A DNA stretch of 64,000 nucleotides, from positions 25,638 through 89,637 of the forward strand of contig NZ_JTHE03000013.1 in assembly GCF_000817775.3 (NCBI RefSeq). The letters run 5' to 3'. Source of the DNA: Lyngbya confervoides BDU141951. GTDB taxonomy: Bacteria > Cyanobacteriota > Cyanobacteriia > Thermosynechococcales > Thermosynechococcaceae. This document shows, piece after piece, positions 46,120 through 54,834 of the stretch. The notes beneath the pieces were generated by a model that saw only the letters and a list, made by a program, of their open reading frames with translations, did no database searches and was not told the origin of the DNA. Made by a program: the position numbers and the translations under genes. Each line of letters begins with the position of its first letter. Positions within the stretch are counted from its first letter, which is position 1.

Positions 46120-48245
46120 CCAATCTGCTCATTGTGGAATCCCCTGGTAAAATCAAAAAGCTCAAAGCCATTTTGGGTTCAGGCTGGGAGGTAAAAGCCT
46201 CGGTGGGACACATCCGCCAGCTCTCCAATGAGGGAACAGACTCCCTCGGCTTCACCATGGATAATGGCGCAATCCGCTGCAAATACTCTCCTCGCGATTC
46301 CCGAGCCAAAGAGACCATTGCAAACCTGAAAGTTGCTGCCAGTCGAGCCAGGCAGGTTTTTCTGGCCTGTGACCCCGACCGTGAGGGAGAGACCATTGCC
46401 TGGCATTTGGCCGATGTGCTCAAGCTCAAAAATCCACAGCGGGTGGTGTACCAGGAAATCACCGAGTCAGCCGTGAGACGAGCGATCGCATCCCCGCGCC
46501 CCCTAGATCGAAATCTGGTGGCTGCAGGTCGTTGCCGGGACTGCCTGGATAAGCTGGTGGGGTACAAGGGATCTCCTTTGGTGTGGCGGCTGAACAATGG
46601 GGCCAAATCCGTGGGGCGGGTGCAGTCGGCCACCTTGCACATCGTCTGTCAGCGGGATCGCGAGATTCAGTCCTTCGTTCCCCAGGACTATTGGTCCGTG
46701 TTTGTGGAATACACCGAGGGATTCAAGGCCTTTTACTCCGGTTCCCAAGACCATTCAGACCCAGAGGAGGAAGCAATCGACGATACTGGACGCAAGGAGC
46801 AAACCCAGGAATCGACCCGAGTCTTGAGTCAGGCCGAAGCCGACCGACTGGTGGCCATTGCCCAAAGCAATCCCCATCGCGTCCTCACGGTGCAGGGCAA
46901 ACTCACGAGCAAAAAGCCCCCGGCGCCCTTCACCACCTCGACTCTGCAGCAGGTGGCCGGATCGCGCCTCAAGTTCAGCCCAGAACACACCATGCAGGTG
47001 GCCCAGAAGATCTATGAAGCGGGATTAATCACCTACATGCGCACCGACTCGGTGCAGCTCAGCCCTGAGTTTTGCCAAGCCGCACGCCAATGGCTCCAGG
47101 CCAAAGACCCGGCGAACGTGCCGGACAAGGTAGCAACGCAAAAACGTAAAAAAGATGCCCAGGAAGCGCACGAGGCGATTCGGCCCACGGATTTATCCCT
47201 GTCCTCAGCCGATCTCAAGGAAAGGCTCTCTGAGGATGAGTTCAAGCTGTATTTTCTAATCTGGATGCGGGCGATCGCCTCCCAATGCAAACCTGCTAAG
47301 ATCCGCAAAACAATCATCCTCAGCCAGTCTGGTGAGGTGCAGTGGAAAGCCAGGGGTCAGGTGGTGGAGTTCGAGGGATACGCGAAATACTGGAAGGACT
47401 TGAGCGGGGATCACGATCTGCCCCAGGTGCAACCAGGGCGATCGCTCACCCTGGACAATGCCGCCCACGAAGCTAAGCAAACGAAACCTCCAGCCCGCTA
47501 CACCGAACCCAAGCTGGTGCAGGTCATGGAGCGCAAAGGCATTGGCCGACCGTCCACCTACGCCCCCACCGTCAAAACCTTGAAACAGCGGGATTACGTC
47601 ACCTTAGTGAGGGGAAAGCTCGAACCCACGGCCCTGGGGCTGCAGGTGGATGAGTTCCTGGAGAAGGCCCTGCCGGAGCTACTGGAAGCAGAATTTACCG
47701 CTGGGATGGAAGCGAAGCTGGATGCGATCGCCCACGGCAAAGAAGAGTGGGAACGCTATCTGATTGGCTGGAATCAGGGCTATTTTCAGCCAGCCTTAGC
47801 CAAGGCCATGCAGGGCTTACCCGCCCAGAGTTATTCAGGTCCTGAGCGCACCCTGGAGAAATCGCGGACGAAATGCCCAAGCTGCGGCAAGGCAATGTCT
47901 AAGGTGCCCAGCAAGAAGGTGCAGAAAAAGTATTTCCTCAAGTGTCAGGAGGGCTGCAAGGCCAAGAATGGTTTGGACTTGGTGATGTTTTGGTCGGACT
48001 CAGAGAAGAAATGGCAGATCCCACAATCCAGTCCGGCGAGTGAAGCGGATACGTTAACGGACTATCCCTGCCCAGTGTGTCAGAAACCAATGGCAGAGCA
48101 TCACTACCAAAAAGCGGGACAAGCCAAGAAAATGCTGCGCTGTTCGGATACTGAGGCGAGAAATGGGCGAAAGCACAAGGATGCAGTGTATTTTTTTAGT
48201 AAAGGGCAATGGTGGAGCCCTAAGTTTGGGGTGCTGGAGCCTTAG
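46116..48245 (+). CDS. type IA DNA topoisomerase (extra TopA paralogue)
   Basis: A 709-residue enzyme relaxing negatively supercoiled DNA through a 5'-phosphotyrosine intermediate. The TOPRIM domain has LIVESPGKIKKLKAIL and ACDPDREGETIAWHL. The active-site Tyr is in GLITYMRTDS. Central motifs include GRCRDCLDKLVGYKGSPLVW, SVGRVQSATL and GIGRPSTYAPTVKTL. The C-terminus has two Cys-rich segments (CPSCGKAMSKVP, CPVCQKPM) probably binding zinc. It is shorter than chromosomal cyanobacterial TopA (usually near 900 residues), which points to an accessory paralogue. The GTG start has GGAG 8 nt upstream and overlaps the stop of the truncated adhesin. The abrupt junction suggests insertion or deletion at this point. 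Confidence 0.92.
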   Translation: MTNLLIVESPGKIKKLKAILGSGWEVKASVGHIRQLSNEGTDSLGFTMDNGAIRCKYSPRDSRAKETIANLKVAASRARQVFLACDPDREGETIAWHLADVLKLKNPQRVVYQEITESAVRRAIASPRPLDRNLVAAGRCRDCLDKLVGYKGSPLVWRLNNGAKSVGRVQSATLHIVCQRDREIQSFVPQDYWSVFVEYTEGFKAFYSGSQDHSDPEEEAIDDTGRKEQTQESTRVLSQAEADRLVAIAQSNPHRVLTVQGKLTSKKPPAPFTTSTLQQVAGSRLKFSPEHTMQVAQKIYEAGLITYMRTDSVQLSPEFCQAARQWLQAKDPANVPDKVATQKRKKDAQEAHEAIRPTDLSLSSADLKERLSEDEFKLYFLIWMRAIASQCKPAKIRKTIILSQSGEVQWKARGQVVEFEGYAKYWKDLSGDHDLPQVQPGRSLTLDNAAHEAKQTKPPARYTEPKLVQVMERKGIGRPSTYAPTVKTLKQRDYVTLVRGKLEPTALGLQVDEFLEKALPELLEAEFTAGMEAKLDAIAHGKEEWERYLIGWNQGYFQPALAKAMQGLPAQSYSGPERTLEKSRTKCPSCGKAMSKVPSKKVQKKYFLKCQEGCKAKNGLDLVMFWSDSEKKWQIPQSSPASEADTLTDYPCPVCQKPMAEHHYQKAGQAKKMLRCSDTEARNGRKHKDAVYFFSKGQWWSPKFGVLEP

Positions 48246-48378
48246 ACTGTATTTTTGCCATTCTTTCCTACGTCGTTTGGTAGTGGCAGAATTCGAAAAT
48301 ATTTCGTGCGTGGCAGTCAGTCTCTTCTAAAAGGTGAGCTATCCTAATTAAATCGTCAAGGATTTGGGAATTTTCTTC

Positions 48379-49137
48379 ATGACGCAAACTTGGGATGCCA
48401 AGAGTTATGCTACTAACGCTCGCTTCGTTTCTGAGTTAGGGATGCCAGTGATTGAATGGCTGAATCCGAAACCAGGAGACAGAATCCTAGATTTAGGATG
48501 TGGGGACGGAGTATTGACAGCAAAGTTGCAAGAGCTTGGATGCGAAGTGATAGGCGTTGATTCTAGTCCAGACCTGATTCACTCAGCCAAATCGCTTGGA
48601 TTAGATGCACGTCTACTGGATGGTCATAATCTTCACTTCAACGGCGAATTTGATGCTGTGTTTAGCAATGCCGCACTGCACTGGATAAAGCAACCTGACC
48701 GAGTCATTGAGGGGGTGTGGTGGTCCTTGAAGCCAGGAGGAAGATTTGTTGGTGAGTTTGGTGGTGATGGCAATGTGGCAAAAATTGTAACGGCTCTGCA
48801 TACAGCATTAAAAACCCGAGGCATTGATCCAGAGCCGATTAACCCCTGGTACTTTCCCACTATTAAAGATTACCAATCCCGCTTGGAAGCGCGAGGGTTC
48901 CGAATAAACGCAATTGATATAATTCCCCGTCCTACCACACTGCCGACAGATCTTAGGGGCTGGCTGGCAACATTTGCGCATCAATTTACGGCAGCGATCG
49001 CAACGACCGAACGTGAGGCTTTTCTTGAGGAGGTGATCAACTTTTTGAAAGCTGATTTGTGTAATGAGGCTGGTCAATGGGTCGCTGACTACATCAGATT
49101 ACGATTCTCTGCTAGTAAGCCTCTCAATCTGCCTTAA
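48379..49137 (+). CDS. SAM-dependent methyltransferase, class I
   Basis: A 252-residue soluble methyltransferase. Motif I is ILDLGCGDGVLTAKL, the acidic residue of motif II is in VIGVDSSPDLI, then FDAVFSNAALHWIKQPDRVI and LKPGGRFVGEFGG. The fold resembles trans-aconitate or ubiquinone-type methyltransferases (UbiE/Tam group), and the substrate is not evident. The ATG at 48379 is chosen over the TTG at 48364. Its codons are more AT-rich than those of flanking genes, which may indicate acquisition. The GNAT gene starts 18 bp after its stop. Confidence 0.88.
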   Translation: MTQTWDAKSYATNARFVSELGMPVIEWLNPKPGDRILDLGCGDGVLTAKLQELGCEVIGVDSSPDLIHSAKSLGLDARLLDGHNLHFNGEFDAVFSNAALHWIKQPDRVIEGVWWSLKPGGRFVGEFGGDGNVAKIVTALHTALKTRGIDPEPINPWYFPTIKDYQSRLEARGFRINAIDIIPRPTTLPTDLRGWLATFAHQFTAAIATTEREAFLEEVINFLKADLCNEAGQWVADYIRLRFSASKPLNLP

Positions 49138-49155
49138 TCTTGTGCCGTATTGACA

Positions 49156-49767
49156 ATGAATTTACCAGAAATTCGACCATTTTCTCTCACGAGTGACGAT
49201 GTGAGAGCAGTTGCCGCCCTCATCTGGGAGTCCGCCCCGGATTTATTTGCCTTACTTTTTGGATCCCGAGCGCAGGAGATTTTAACCGATCTGGTGCAGC
49301 GAGATGGCAGTCGATTTGGCTATCCCTATATCCATGTTGCCATCTGCGATCGTCGCGTAGTGGGGATTGTCACCCTCGTCCCTGGAGAGAAGGTAATCAC
49401 GAATCCGGACTATCAGGTCTGTCTCAATTGCTGGCAGTGCTTTCGCCTTGAAGCGGCCCACCGCATCTTTCTAGATCACGTCTTACGCCGCGACTATCCT
49501 TCAGACTCTGCCTATATCGGCAATCTCGCCGTTGCGTCGGACTATCGCCGTCGCGGCATCGGTCGCCAGCTACTCTTGCAGGCCCTGACTGTCGCAAAAT
49601 CCTCTGTCAATGCTGTGTTTGTCAGCGCCGATCTCCACAACGAGAAAGCACAGAACCTATATAAATCGATGGGTTTCAAGGAGGTTGAAACTAGGGAGCT
49701 TCGTGCGTGTGGTGTTGCCATTGGCTCACGGATTTTTGCTCAGTCCATAGCGAGACTGCCGATCTAA
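49156..49767 (+). CDS. GNAT-family N-acetyltransferase
   Basis: A 203-residue acetyl-CoA-dependent acetyltransferase. The acetyl-CoA-binding motif A is YIGNLAVASDYRRRGIGRQLL, followed by AVFVSADLHNEKAQNLYKSMGFKEVE. An unusual Cys/Trp segment lies mid-protein (VCLNCWQCFRLEAAH). Substrate is unknown. ATG at 49156 is preferred over TTG at 49150. It follows the methyltransferase by 18 bp. Confidence 0.88.
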   Translation: MNLPEIRPFSLTSDDVRAVAALIWESAPDLFALLFGSRAQEILTDLVQRDGSRFGYPYIHVAICDRRVVGIVTLVPGEKVITNPDYQVCLNCWQCFRLEAAHRIFLDHVLRRDYPSDSAYIGNLAVASDYRRRGIGRQLLLQALTVAKSSVNAVFVSADLHNEKAQNLYKSMGFKEVETRELRACGVAIGSRIFAQSIARLPI

Positions 49768-50028
49768 AGTGAGTAGGACACAATCAACGGGATTGATGCT
49801 CCAGTCGCGAGAGAGGATATGATGATTTGGCTAGCCCTCCTTTTGAAAAGCATAACAATCCGTTTACACACCAACGATAGAGACTGGGGTATTCAAGTGT
49901 GTTCATTCTTGTATCTCTGGTATAACTGAGGTATAACCGAAGCACATAGTTCTTAAGCTAAGGACGTTTGCGCCATGGTAAGGCCTCCTCTGGTCACACC
50001 AGCCAGTAGATCAAGGTGAAGCAGGTGT

Positions 50029-51444
50029 TCACGGAACGCTTGAGCAAGCAGCAGAGCGTCGTGCTTGAAGGCTGTGCAATATTGCTTGATGCCGCGCCTT
50101 TGTGATGGGATACAAGGAAGCGATGGCGACCCCCAACAATAAAACACCCGCTGGTAGCGGTCCCACGAGCCAACGAATGGTGTTTAAGGCTGAGTCTGGC
50201 TGCGGAAGGAGACTGACCTCCTTCCCGTCGTGAGGGACGTAGTGAGCCAACTCTAAAATTTTACCCACCCCGAAAATCGCCAGAGCGCTGCCAAATTTTT
50301 GCAACTGCACAAAGAAGCCACAGAAAATTCCCTCCCGGCGCTGTCCCGTTTGGAGTTCATCTAGATCCATCACATCGGGCAGCATTGACCAGGGAACCAG
50401 ATATGCTGTGGACAAGCCCAACCCGGCCAGTACCCCAAATAGATACATCCAGGCTACTTGTCCGGGTGGTAACCAAAATAGGCTCCATTGGGCCACGACG
50501 GTTAAGGGAATTCCCCAACAGTAAATGGCGCGCTTGCCGATCCATTGTCCCAATCGACTCCAGAACAGCATCATCACCAGAGCCGTCCCTTGCACTGTCA
50601 GCACCATTTGCGTAAAGTGCTGTTCGGCCAGTCCCATGTAGTCAATCACGTAATACTGTAAAATCGCCGCTGTCACCTGGAGCCCAATCCAGGAGCACAG
50701 ATAAATCCCCATCACGATTAAAAAAGGTTTTAAGGTGAAGGCAATACGCACCTGCTGGGCCAGGGGCAGATGCGAGACGGCTTCAGCCGCTGGACGCACA
50801 GCCTGCACCTGCCAGTAGCGTTGATAGGTGCCCCAAACGCAGAGAAACGTGGATAGAATCACAATTATTCCAATCACGCTTCCCAGCACGGCATAGCGCT
50901 GAGAAGCTTCAAATCCCATGGAAAAAATGATTTGAGCAATGACCAGTCCTAAAATGCTGCTCCCAATACTAAAGGCAGACTTAACGCTCATCAGTTCGGT
51001 CCGCTCGTCGTAGGTTTGAGTCAGCTCAGTACCCAGCGTCGCATGGGGAATGGCAATCGCGGTGAGAGCGGTGTACAGCAGAATTAAGGCGCCGCTGTAA
51101 TACCAAAAGCGTTGCTCCTGATTGGCCAAGTCTGGAGTCAGCCAGATCAGGGCAAAGCTGACCCCCAAGGGCACGGCACCCCAGAGCATCCAGGGAAAGC
51201 GTCGACCCCAGCGGGAGCGCGTGCGATCGCTGAGCCAGCCAATCCAGGGGTCGTTAATCGCATCCCAGCTTTTCCCCAGCAGCAGTACGGTTCCTGCCAG
51301 CCCTGGATTGAGTCCGGCATGGTTCGTCAAAAAGAACAGGAGAAAAAAGACCAAAATACTGCCGGGAATTTCACGGCTCAGTTCGCCGATTCCATACCCC
51401 ATCTTTGTTTTTAGGTTGAGCGACGGAAATGCTGCGGTTTGCAT
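50029..51444 (-). CDS. GPH-type sugar:cation symporter (MelB family)
   Basis: A 471-residue membrane transporter with about twelve helices. Family marks are KMGYGIGELSREIPGSILVFFLLFFLTN, LLGKSWDAINDPWIGWLSDRTRSRWGRRFPWML and LGTELTQTYDERTELMSVKSAFS, as in glycoside-pentoside-hexuronide:cation symporters. The ATG at 51444 (MQTAAFPSL) with AGGGGAT upstream is preferred to a start 34 codons earlier. The last about 22 residues (ITKARHQAILHSLQARRSA) are encoded by a copy of a dispersed repeat also found at 44001. The substrate is unknown. Confidence 0.88.
   Translation of the reverse strand: MQTAAFPSLNLKTKMGYGIGELSREIPGSILVFFLLFFLTNHAGLNPGLAGTVLLLGKSWDAINDPWIGWLSDRTRSRWGRRFPWMLWGAVPLGVSFALIWLTPDLANQEQRFWYYSGALILLYTALTAIAIPHATLGTELTQTYDERTELMSVKSAFSIGSSILGLVIAQIIFSMGFEASQRYAVLGSVIGIIVILSTFLCVWGTYQRYWQVQAVRPAAEAVSHLPLAQQVRIAFTLKPFLIVMGIYLCSWIGLQVTAAILQYYVIDYMGLAEQHFTQMVLTVQGTALVMMLFWSRLGQWIGKRAIYCWGIPLTVVAQWSLFWLPPGQVAWMYLFGVLAGLGLSTAYLVPWSMLPDVMDLDELQTGQRREGIFCGFFVQLQKFGSALAIFGVGKILELAHYVPHDGKEVSLLPQPDSALNTIRWLVGPLPAGVLLLGVAIASLYPITKARHQAILHSLQARRSAACSSVP
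50034..50112 (+). repeat. dispersed repeat, copy B, in transporter 3' end
   Basis: Matches 44001-44078 in the same orientation at about 80 percent identity with two gaps. Here it forms the final codons of the GPH symporter (read on the minus strand). Confidence 0.75.
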
Positions 51445-51648
51445 GAGATCCCCTTTAAACAACGCTGAGGCTGCACTCAAAGCTGGGGTAGGCTCAGCAG
51501 CGATCGCTGGCTGGGCTGCTCCCCTAAGCTTTAACCATAGTCCCACCCCGGAGCCCCTCAGGGCTGGGGGTCAGGCTTGAATCAACGGCCCCATCTATCC
51601 TTGAAAGATTCCTGACTTCCCCCCTCCTGGGAATCAGGTCCCTCTAGT

Positions 51649-52101
51649 CTAGGTCTGGACCAGATGGATAGAGCAATGACTTCGATGAATCACATAGGAA
51701 CTGACACTCCCCAAGACAATTTCCTTCCAGTTAGAATGCCCTCTTCTTCCCATGGCAATGAGATCTGCTCCCCAATCATGACCAATCCCCACAATGGAAG
51801 GAGCGGGATTCCCCGCAACTTGCTTGATTTCTGCGTTAACCCCTTGTTCTCTAGCCCTCTCAGCCCATGCTTGCAACGCGGCCAATGACTCCTTTCTATA
51901 TTGATTCCATGCTTCTTCAATCGCCTTCAAGTTTGCGGTGTCATAGGGGGCATAGCTAATTGGACTTTCTGGAGCTTCTGGAGAAAGAACATGAAGCAGC
52001 AAGATCTGGGCATCAAAGGCTTTTGCCAGATTCAATCCAGCTGTAAACACAGCCTGACTCATGGGGGATTGATCCACTGCCACCAATATTTTGTGATACA
52101 T
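51649..52101 (-). CDS. universal stress protein, UspA family
   Basis: A 150-residue UspA-fold protein starting MYHKILVAVDQSPMSQAV. The ATP-binding signature near the C-terminus is MGRRGHSNWKEIVLGSVSSYVIHRS (G-x2-G-x9-G-S type), so it is predicted to bind ATP. The ATG at 52101 matches the family N-terminus; the TTG at 52113 adds four residues. It is monocistronic, with a 900-bp AT-rich spacer upstream shared with pckA. Confidence 0.92.
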   Translation of the reverse strand: MYHKILVAVDQSPMSQAVFTAGLNLAKAFDAQILLLHVLSPEAPESPISYAPYDTANLKAIEEAWNQYRKESLAALQAWAERAREQGVNAEIKQVAGNPAPSIVGIGHDWGADLIAMGRRGHSNWKEIVLGSVSSYVIHRSHCSIHLVQT

Positions 52102-52343
52102 AACCAAAATCAACGTTGAATTGAGCTAATAGAAGTTAAAGCGCCAAAGCGTTTCGTTCAACTTGTCCAGGATCATTTCAAATCTATTTTAGTATAAGGG
52201 GCCAAAATAAAGATGATGCTTCTGGAATTTCCGAAGAACCGACGCTAGCGGACGGAGAGACCGAAGGGTTGCCAATTCTTAGTAAACATCGATAGAATCA
52301 ACCGCGCTTCACAGATTGCTCGCCCCTGACATCCCTCGGCCCC

Positions 52344-52387
52344 TTCGGAACAGGGAGGTTAGATCGGACGATCCTGTTCCGAATTTT
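52344..52387 (+). terminator. hairpin TTCGGAACAGG/CCTGTTCCGAA followed by T4
   Basis: A perfect 11-bp stem with an 18-nt loop and TTTTA directly after. It lies inside the long spacer before pckA, with no plus-strand gene upstream, so a role as an attenuator or as the end of an unseen small RNA is possible. Confidence 0.4.
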
Positions 52388-52799
52388 AGGAGAAGGGTCC
52401 GGAGTACAGAAACCACGCCATTGCGTCAGAATTCACCGACCCGCAATCTGTAACCAGAGCTACAGATTAAATATTTTTATCATAAATTTATGCAAAGTTT
52501 TTGGTCAATATATTTCCAGATCTAGGGCGCCTTTATTATCTAGATTTAGACTTTAAGTAATCACCTAAAGCTAAGGGTTAGAAAATCTCTTCTGGAGGTT
52601 TACTGCAGAAGAGAAGGCGGCACAGGGGGTTTCTAGTATCTCCTTAAAATCCTCAAAAATTTCAATTAATCAAGAGGCGTTAATCTGTTTAGTTCTTTAA
52701 AACTGAGGTCAAAAAATAAGCATTTAAGACTAACTTACTAGGTATTTAATAATTGATTAAAGCCATGCATTCAACCTATTCAAATAACTATTTAAATTT

Positions 52800-52825
52800 G
52801 TATTCAGCCGAATACAGCTGTATTC
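52800..52825 (+). promoter_or_regulatory. phased GTATTC/GAATAC elements with 16-bp palindrome
   Basis: GTATTC (52800), GAATAC (52810) and GTATTC (52820) are spaced by exactly 10 bp. The last two form the perfect palindrome GAATACAGCTGTATTC. It lies 194 bp upstream of pckA and looks like an operator for a dimeric regulator. The regulator is unknown. Confidence 0.5.
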
Positions 52826-53018
52826 AAGAGGATACTCCGCTAGTCAATGTGGTGTTCGTCCAGGATCAAGTCCCCATAAATTAAGGTTCACATCTATTCT
52901 CTAGCTGTGAAATTTTTCTGCAGGGCTTGATGATGAAGACTCCATAGAAGGGAGGTAAACCCTATTTCAGAGGACTCCGTGAATCGTCGGATTTTGGAAG
53001 GCATGAGGGAACAGCAAA

Positions 53019-54704
53019 ATGACTGATTGGAATCTAGCTAAAAATGCAGTGGCCTTTTATTCTCCTAAATTTGCACCGGATCAATCCACCTATTTGAATT
53101 CTGAAAACCCCATCCAGAAATCATCTGTTCTCCAGCAGTTACAGACCCTTGGATTTAAAAATTCAGGTCGAATCTACCACAATCTCTCCGTGCCTCAACT
53201 GGTGGAAGCGGCTCTTGCTAAAGGAGAAGGATGCTTAGCCAGTAACGGAGCGCTGGTGGTGGAAACGGGGAAGTACACCGGGCGATCGCCTCACGATAAG
53301 TTTATTGTTGATGAACCCCATAGTCACGATGAAATTGATTGGAACCACCTCAATGTTCCGATCTCAGAAGAAAACTTTCATCGTCTGTATCAGCGCGTCC
53401 TGGCCTATACCCAGGGACGCGATCTCTTTGTTTTTGATGGATTTGTCGGTGCCGATCCTAAATATCGCTTTGGGGTGCGAGTGATTAATGAGCTTGCTTC
53501 TCACAACCTCTTTGCGCATCAACTCTTTATCCGACCTGCCGGGAGTGAACTCGCTGAACATCAAGCTGACTTTACGGTCATCTCCATTCCTGGCTTCCAG
53601 GGCGATCCAGAGGAAGAGGGCATCCATAGCGAGGCGTTTATTGTCCTGCATCTCTCTAAACGCCTAGTCCTGATCGGGGGATCTAGATATGCCGGTGAAA
53701 TTAAGAAATCAGTGTTCTCCCTGATGAACTACTTTATGACCAAGCGCAATGTGTTACCGATGCATGGCGCTGCCAATATCGACAAGAATGGCCACACCGC
53801 CTTATTTTTTGGGCTGTCCGGCACTGGGAAAACAACCCTCTCTGCAGACCCGGAACATCGCCTCATTGGTGATGATGAGCATGGATGGTCGGAAGAGGGC
53901 CTGTTTAATTTTGAAGGCGGGTGTTACGCCAAAACCATTCGTCTCTCCTCTGAACATGAGCCGCAAATTTTTGCGGCCCTGCGGTTTGGGGCGCTGCTGG
54001 AAAATGTTGTTCTAGATCCCCTCACTCGCATCCCGGATTACGCCGATGGCAGCCTAACAGAAAATACCCGCGCAGCCTATCCGCTTAGCTACATTCCCAA
54101 TTGCTCGGTGTCGGGGATTGGTAGCCACCCCAAAACCATTATTTTCCTCACGGCGGATGCCTTTGGCGTACTACCGCCCATTGCAAAGCTCACCCGTGAG
54201 CAGGCCATGTATCATTTCCTGTCGGGTTACACCAGCAAGCTAGCGGGCACTGAACGCGGCATTTCCGCTCCTCAGGTCACCTTCTCTGCTTGCTTTGGCC
54301 AATGCTTTTTCCCCTTATCCCCCACCGTCTATGACGAAATGCTCGGCGATCGCCTCAAGCAACACCCCGAGACTGAGGTGTATCTGATTAATACGGGCTG
54401 GTCAGGCGGACCCTATGGCGTCGGAGAGCGGATCGCAATCAAGCACACACGAGCCATGGTTTCAGCGGCTCTGCATGGTGAACTCAAGCAGGTGCCCCAT
54501 ACGCCCCATCCCATCTTTAGGATCCTCGTTCCGAAGGGAGTACCCGGCGTTCCTCCCGAAATTTTAGACCCGCAGAACACCTGGCACGATCCTGAGGCCT
54601 ATCGGCAGCAGGCTCAGGAGTTAGCCAGACAATTTATAGAAAATTTCCAGCAATTTTCATCCCTACGTCCTGAAATTGTGGCGGCGGGTCCGGTGATTCC
54701 CTAG
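53019..54704 (+). CDS. pckA: phosphoenolpyruvate carboxykinase (ATP)
   Basis: A 561-residue enzyme interconverting oxaloacetate plus ATP with phosphoenolpyruvate, CO2 and ADP. The kinase-1 motif GLSGTGKTTLSADPEHRLIGDDEHGW (about 265-290) is the ATP-type signature. The PEPCK-specific region includes YAGEIKKSVFSLMNYFM and MHGAANID, and NTGWSGGPYGVGERI lies in the C-terminal half. The N-terminus has GRSPHDKFIVDEP. The gene is unlinked to other gluconeogenic genes and has a 917-bp leader. Many cyanobacteria lack PEPCK and rely on PEP carboxylase, so its presence is notable. Confidence 0.97.
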   Translation: MTDWNLAKNAVAFYSPKFAPDQSTYLNSENPIQKSSVLQQLQTLGFKNSGRIYHNLSVPQLVEAALAKGEGCLASNGALVVETGKYTGRSPHDKFIVDEPHSHDEIDWNHLNVPISEENFHRLYQRVLAYTQGRDLFVFDGFVGADPKYRFGVRVINELASHNLFAHQLFIRPAGSELAEHQADFTVISIPGFQGDPEEEGIHSEAFIVLHLSKRLVLIGGSRYAGEIKKSVFSLMNYFMTKRNVLPMHGAANIDKNGHTALFFGLSGTGKTTLSADPEHRLIGDDEHGWSEEGLFNFEGGCYAKTIRLSSEHEPQIFAALRFGALLENVVLDPLTRIPDYADGSLTENTRAAYPLSYIPNCSVSGIGSHPKTIIFLTADAFGVLPPIAKLTREQAMYHFLSGYTSKLAGTERGISAPQVTFSACFGQCFFPLSPTVYDEMLGDRLKQHPETEVYLINTGWSGGPYGVGERIAIKHTRAMVSAALHGELKQVPHTPHPIFRILVPKGVPGVPPEILDPQNTWHDPEAYRQQAQELARQFIENFQQFSSLRPEIVAAGPVIP

Positions 54705-54834
54705 TCTTGCTGTTGCTTCCGCTTGGGTGCTCACTGTTGAAAGGAGGCTTTGACAGAATGCTCTGACAGGAGGCCTTGAGGGGATCGCGAAGCTCCAGAG
54801 AAATTAACCGCTAAAGGAAGCAAACACTAGAGAA

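Larger units (their letters stand above)
52102..53018. other. 917-bp AT-rich spacer upstream of pckA
   Basis: No gene is seen. It contains an 11-bp inverted repeat (TTCGGAACAGG at 52344 / CCTGTTCCGAA at 52373, 18-bp loop, followed by TTTT) that looks terminator-like, and a perfect 16-bp palindrome 194 bp before pckA. The composition from 52440 to 52830 is clearly more AT-rich than that of the genes on either side. Confidence 0.55.

Noticed and set aside
49953..50147. Short minus-strand frame overlapping the symporter 3' end
   Set aside because: The symporter frame has family motifs to near its end; this frame has none that I recognise.
52800..52815. NtcA site (GTA-N8-TAC)
   Set aside because: The spacing between GTA and TAC is 10, not 8.
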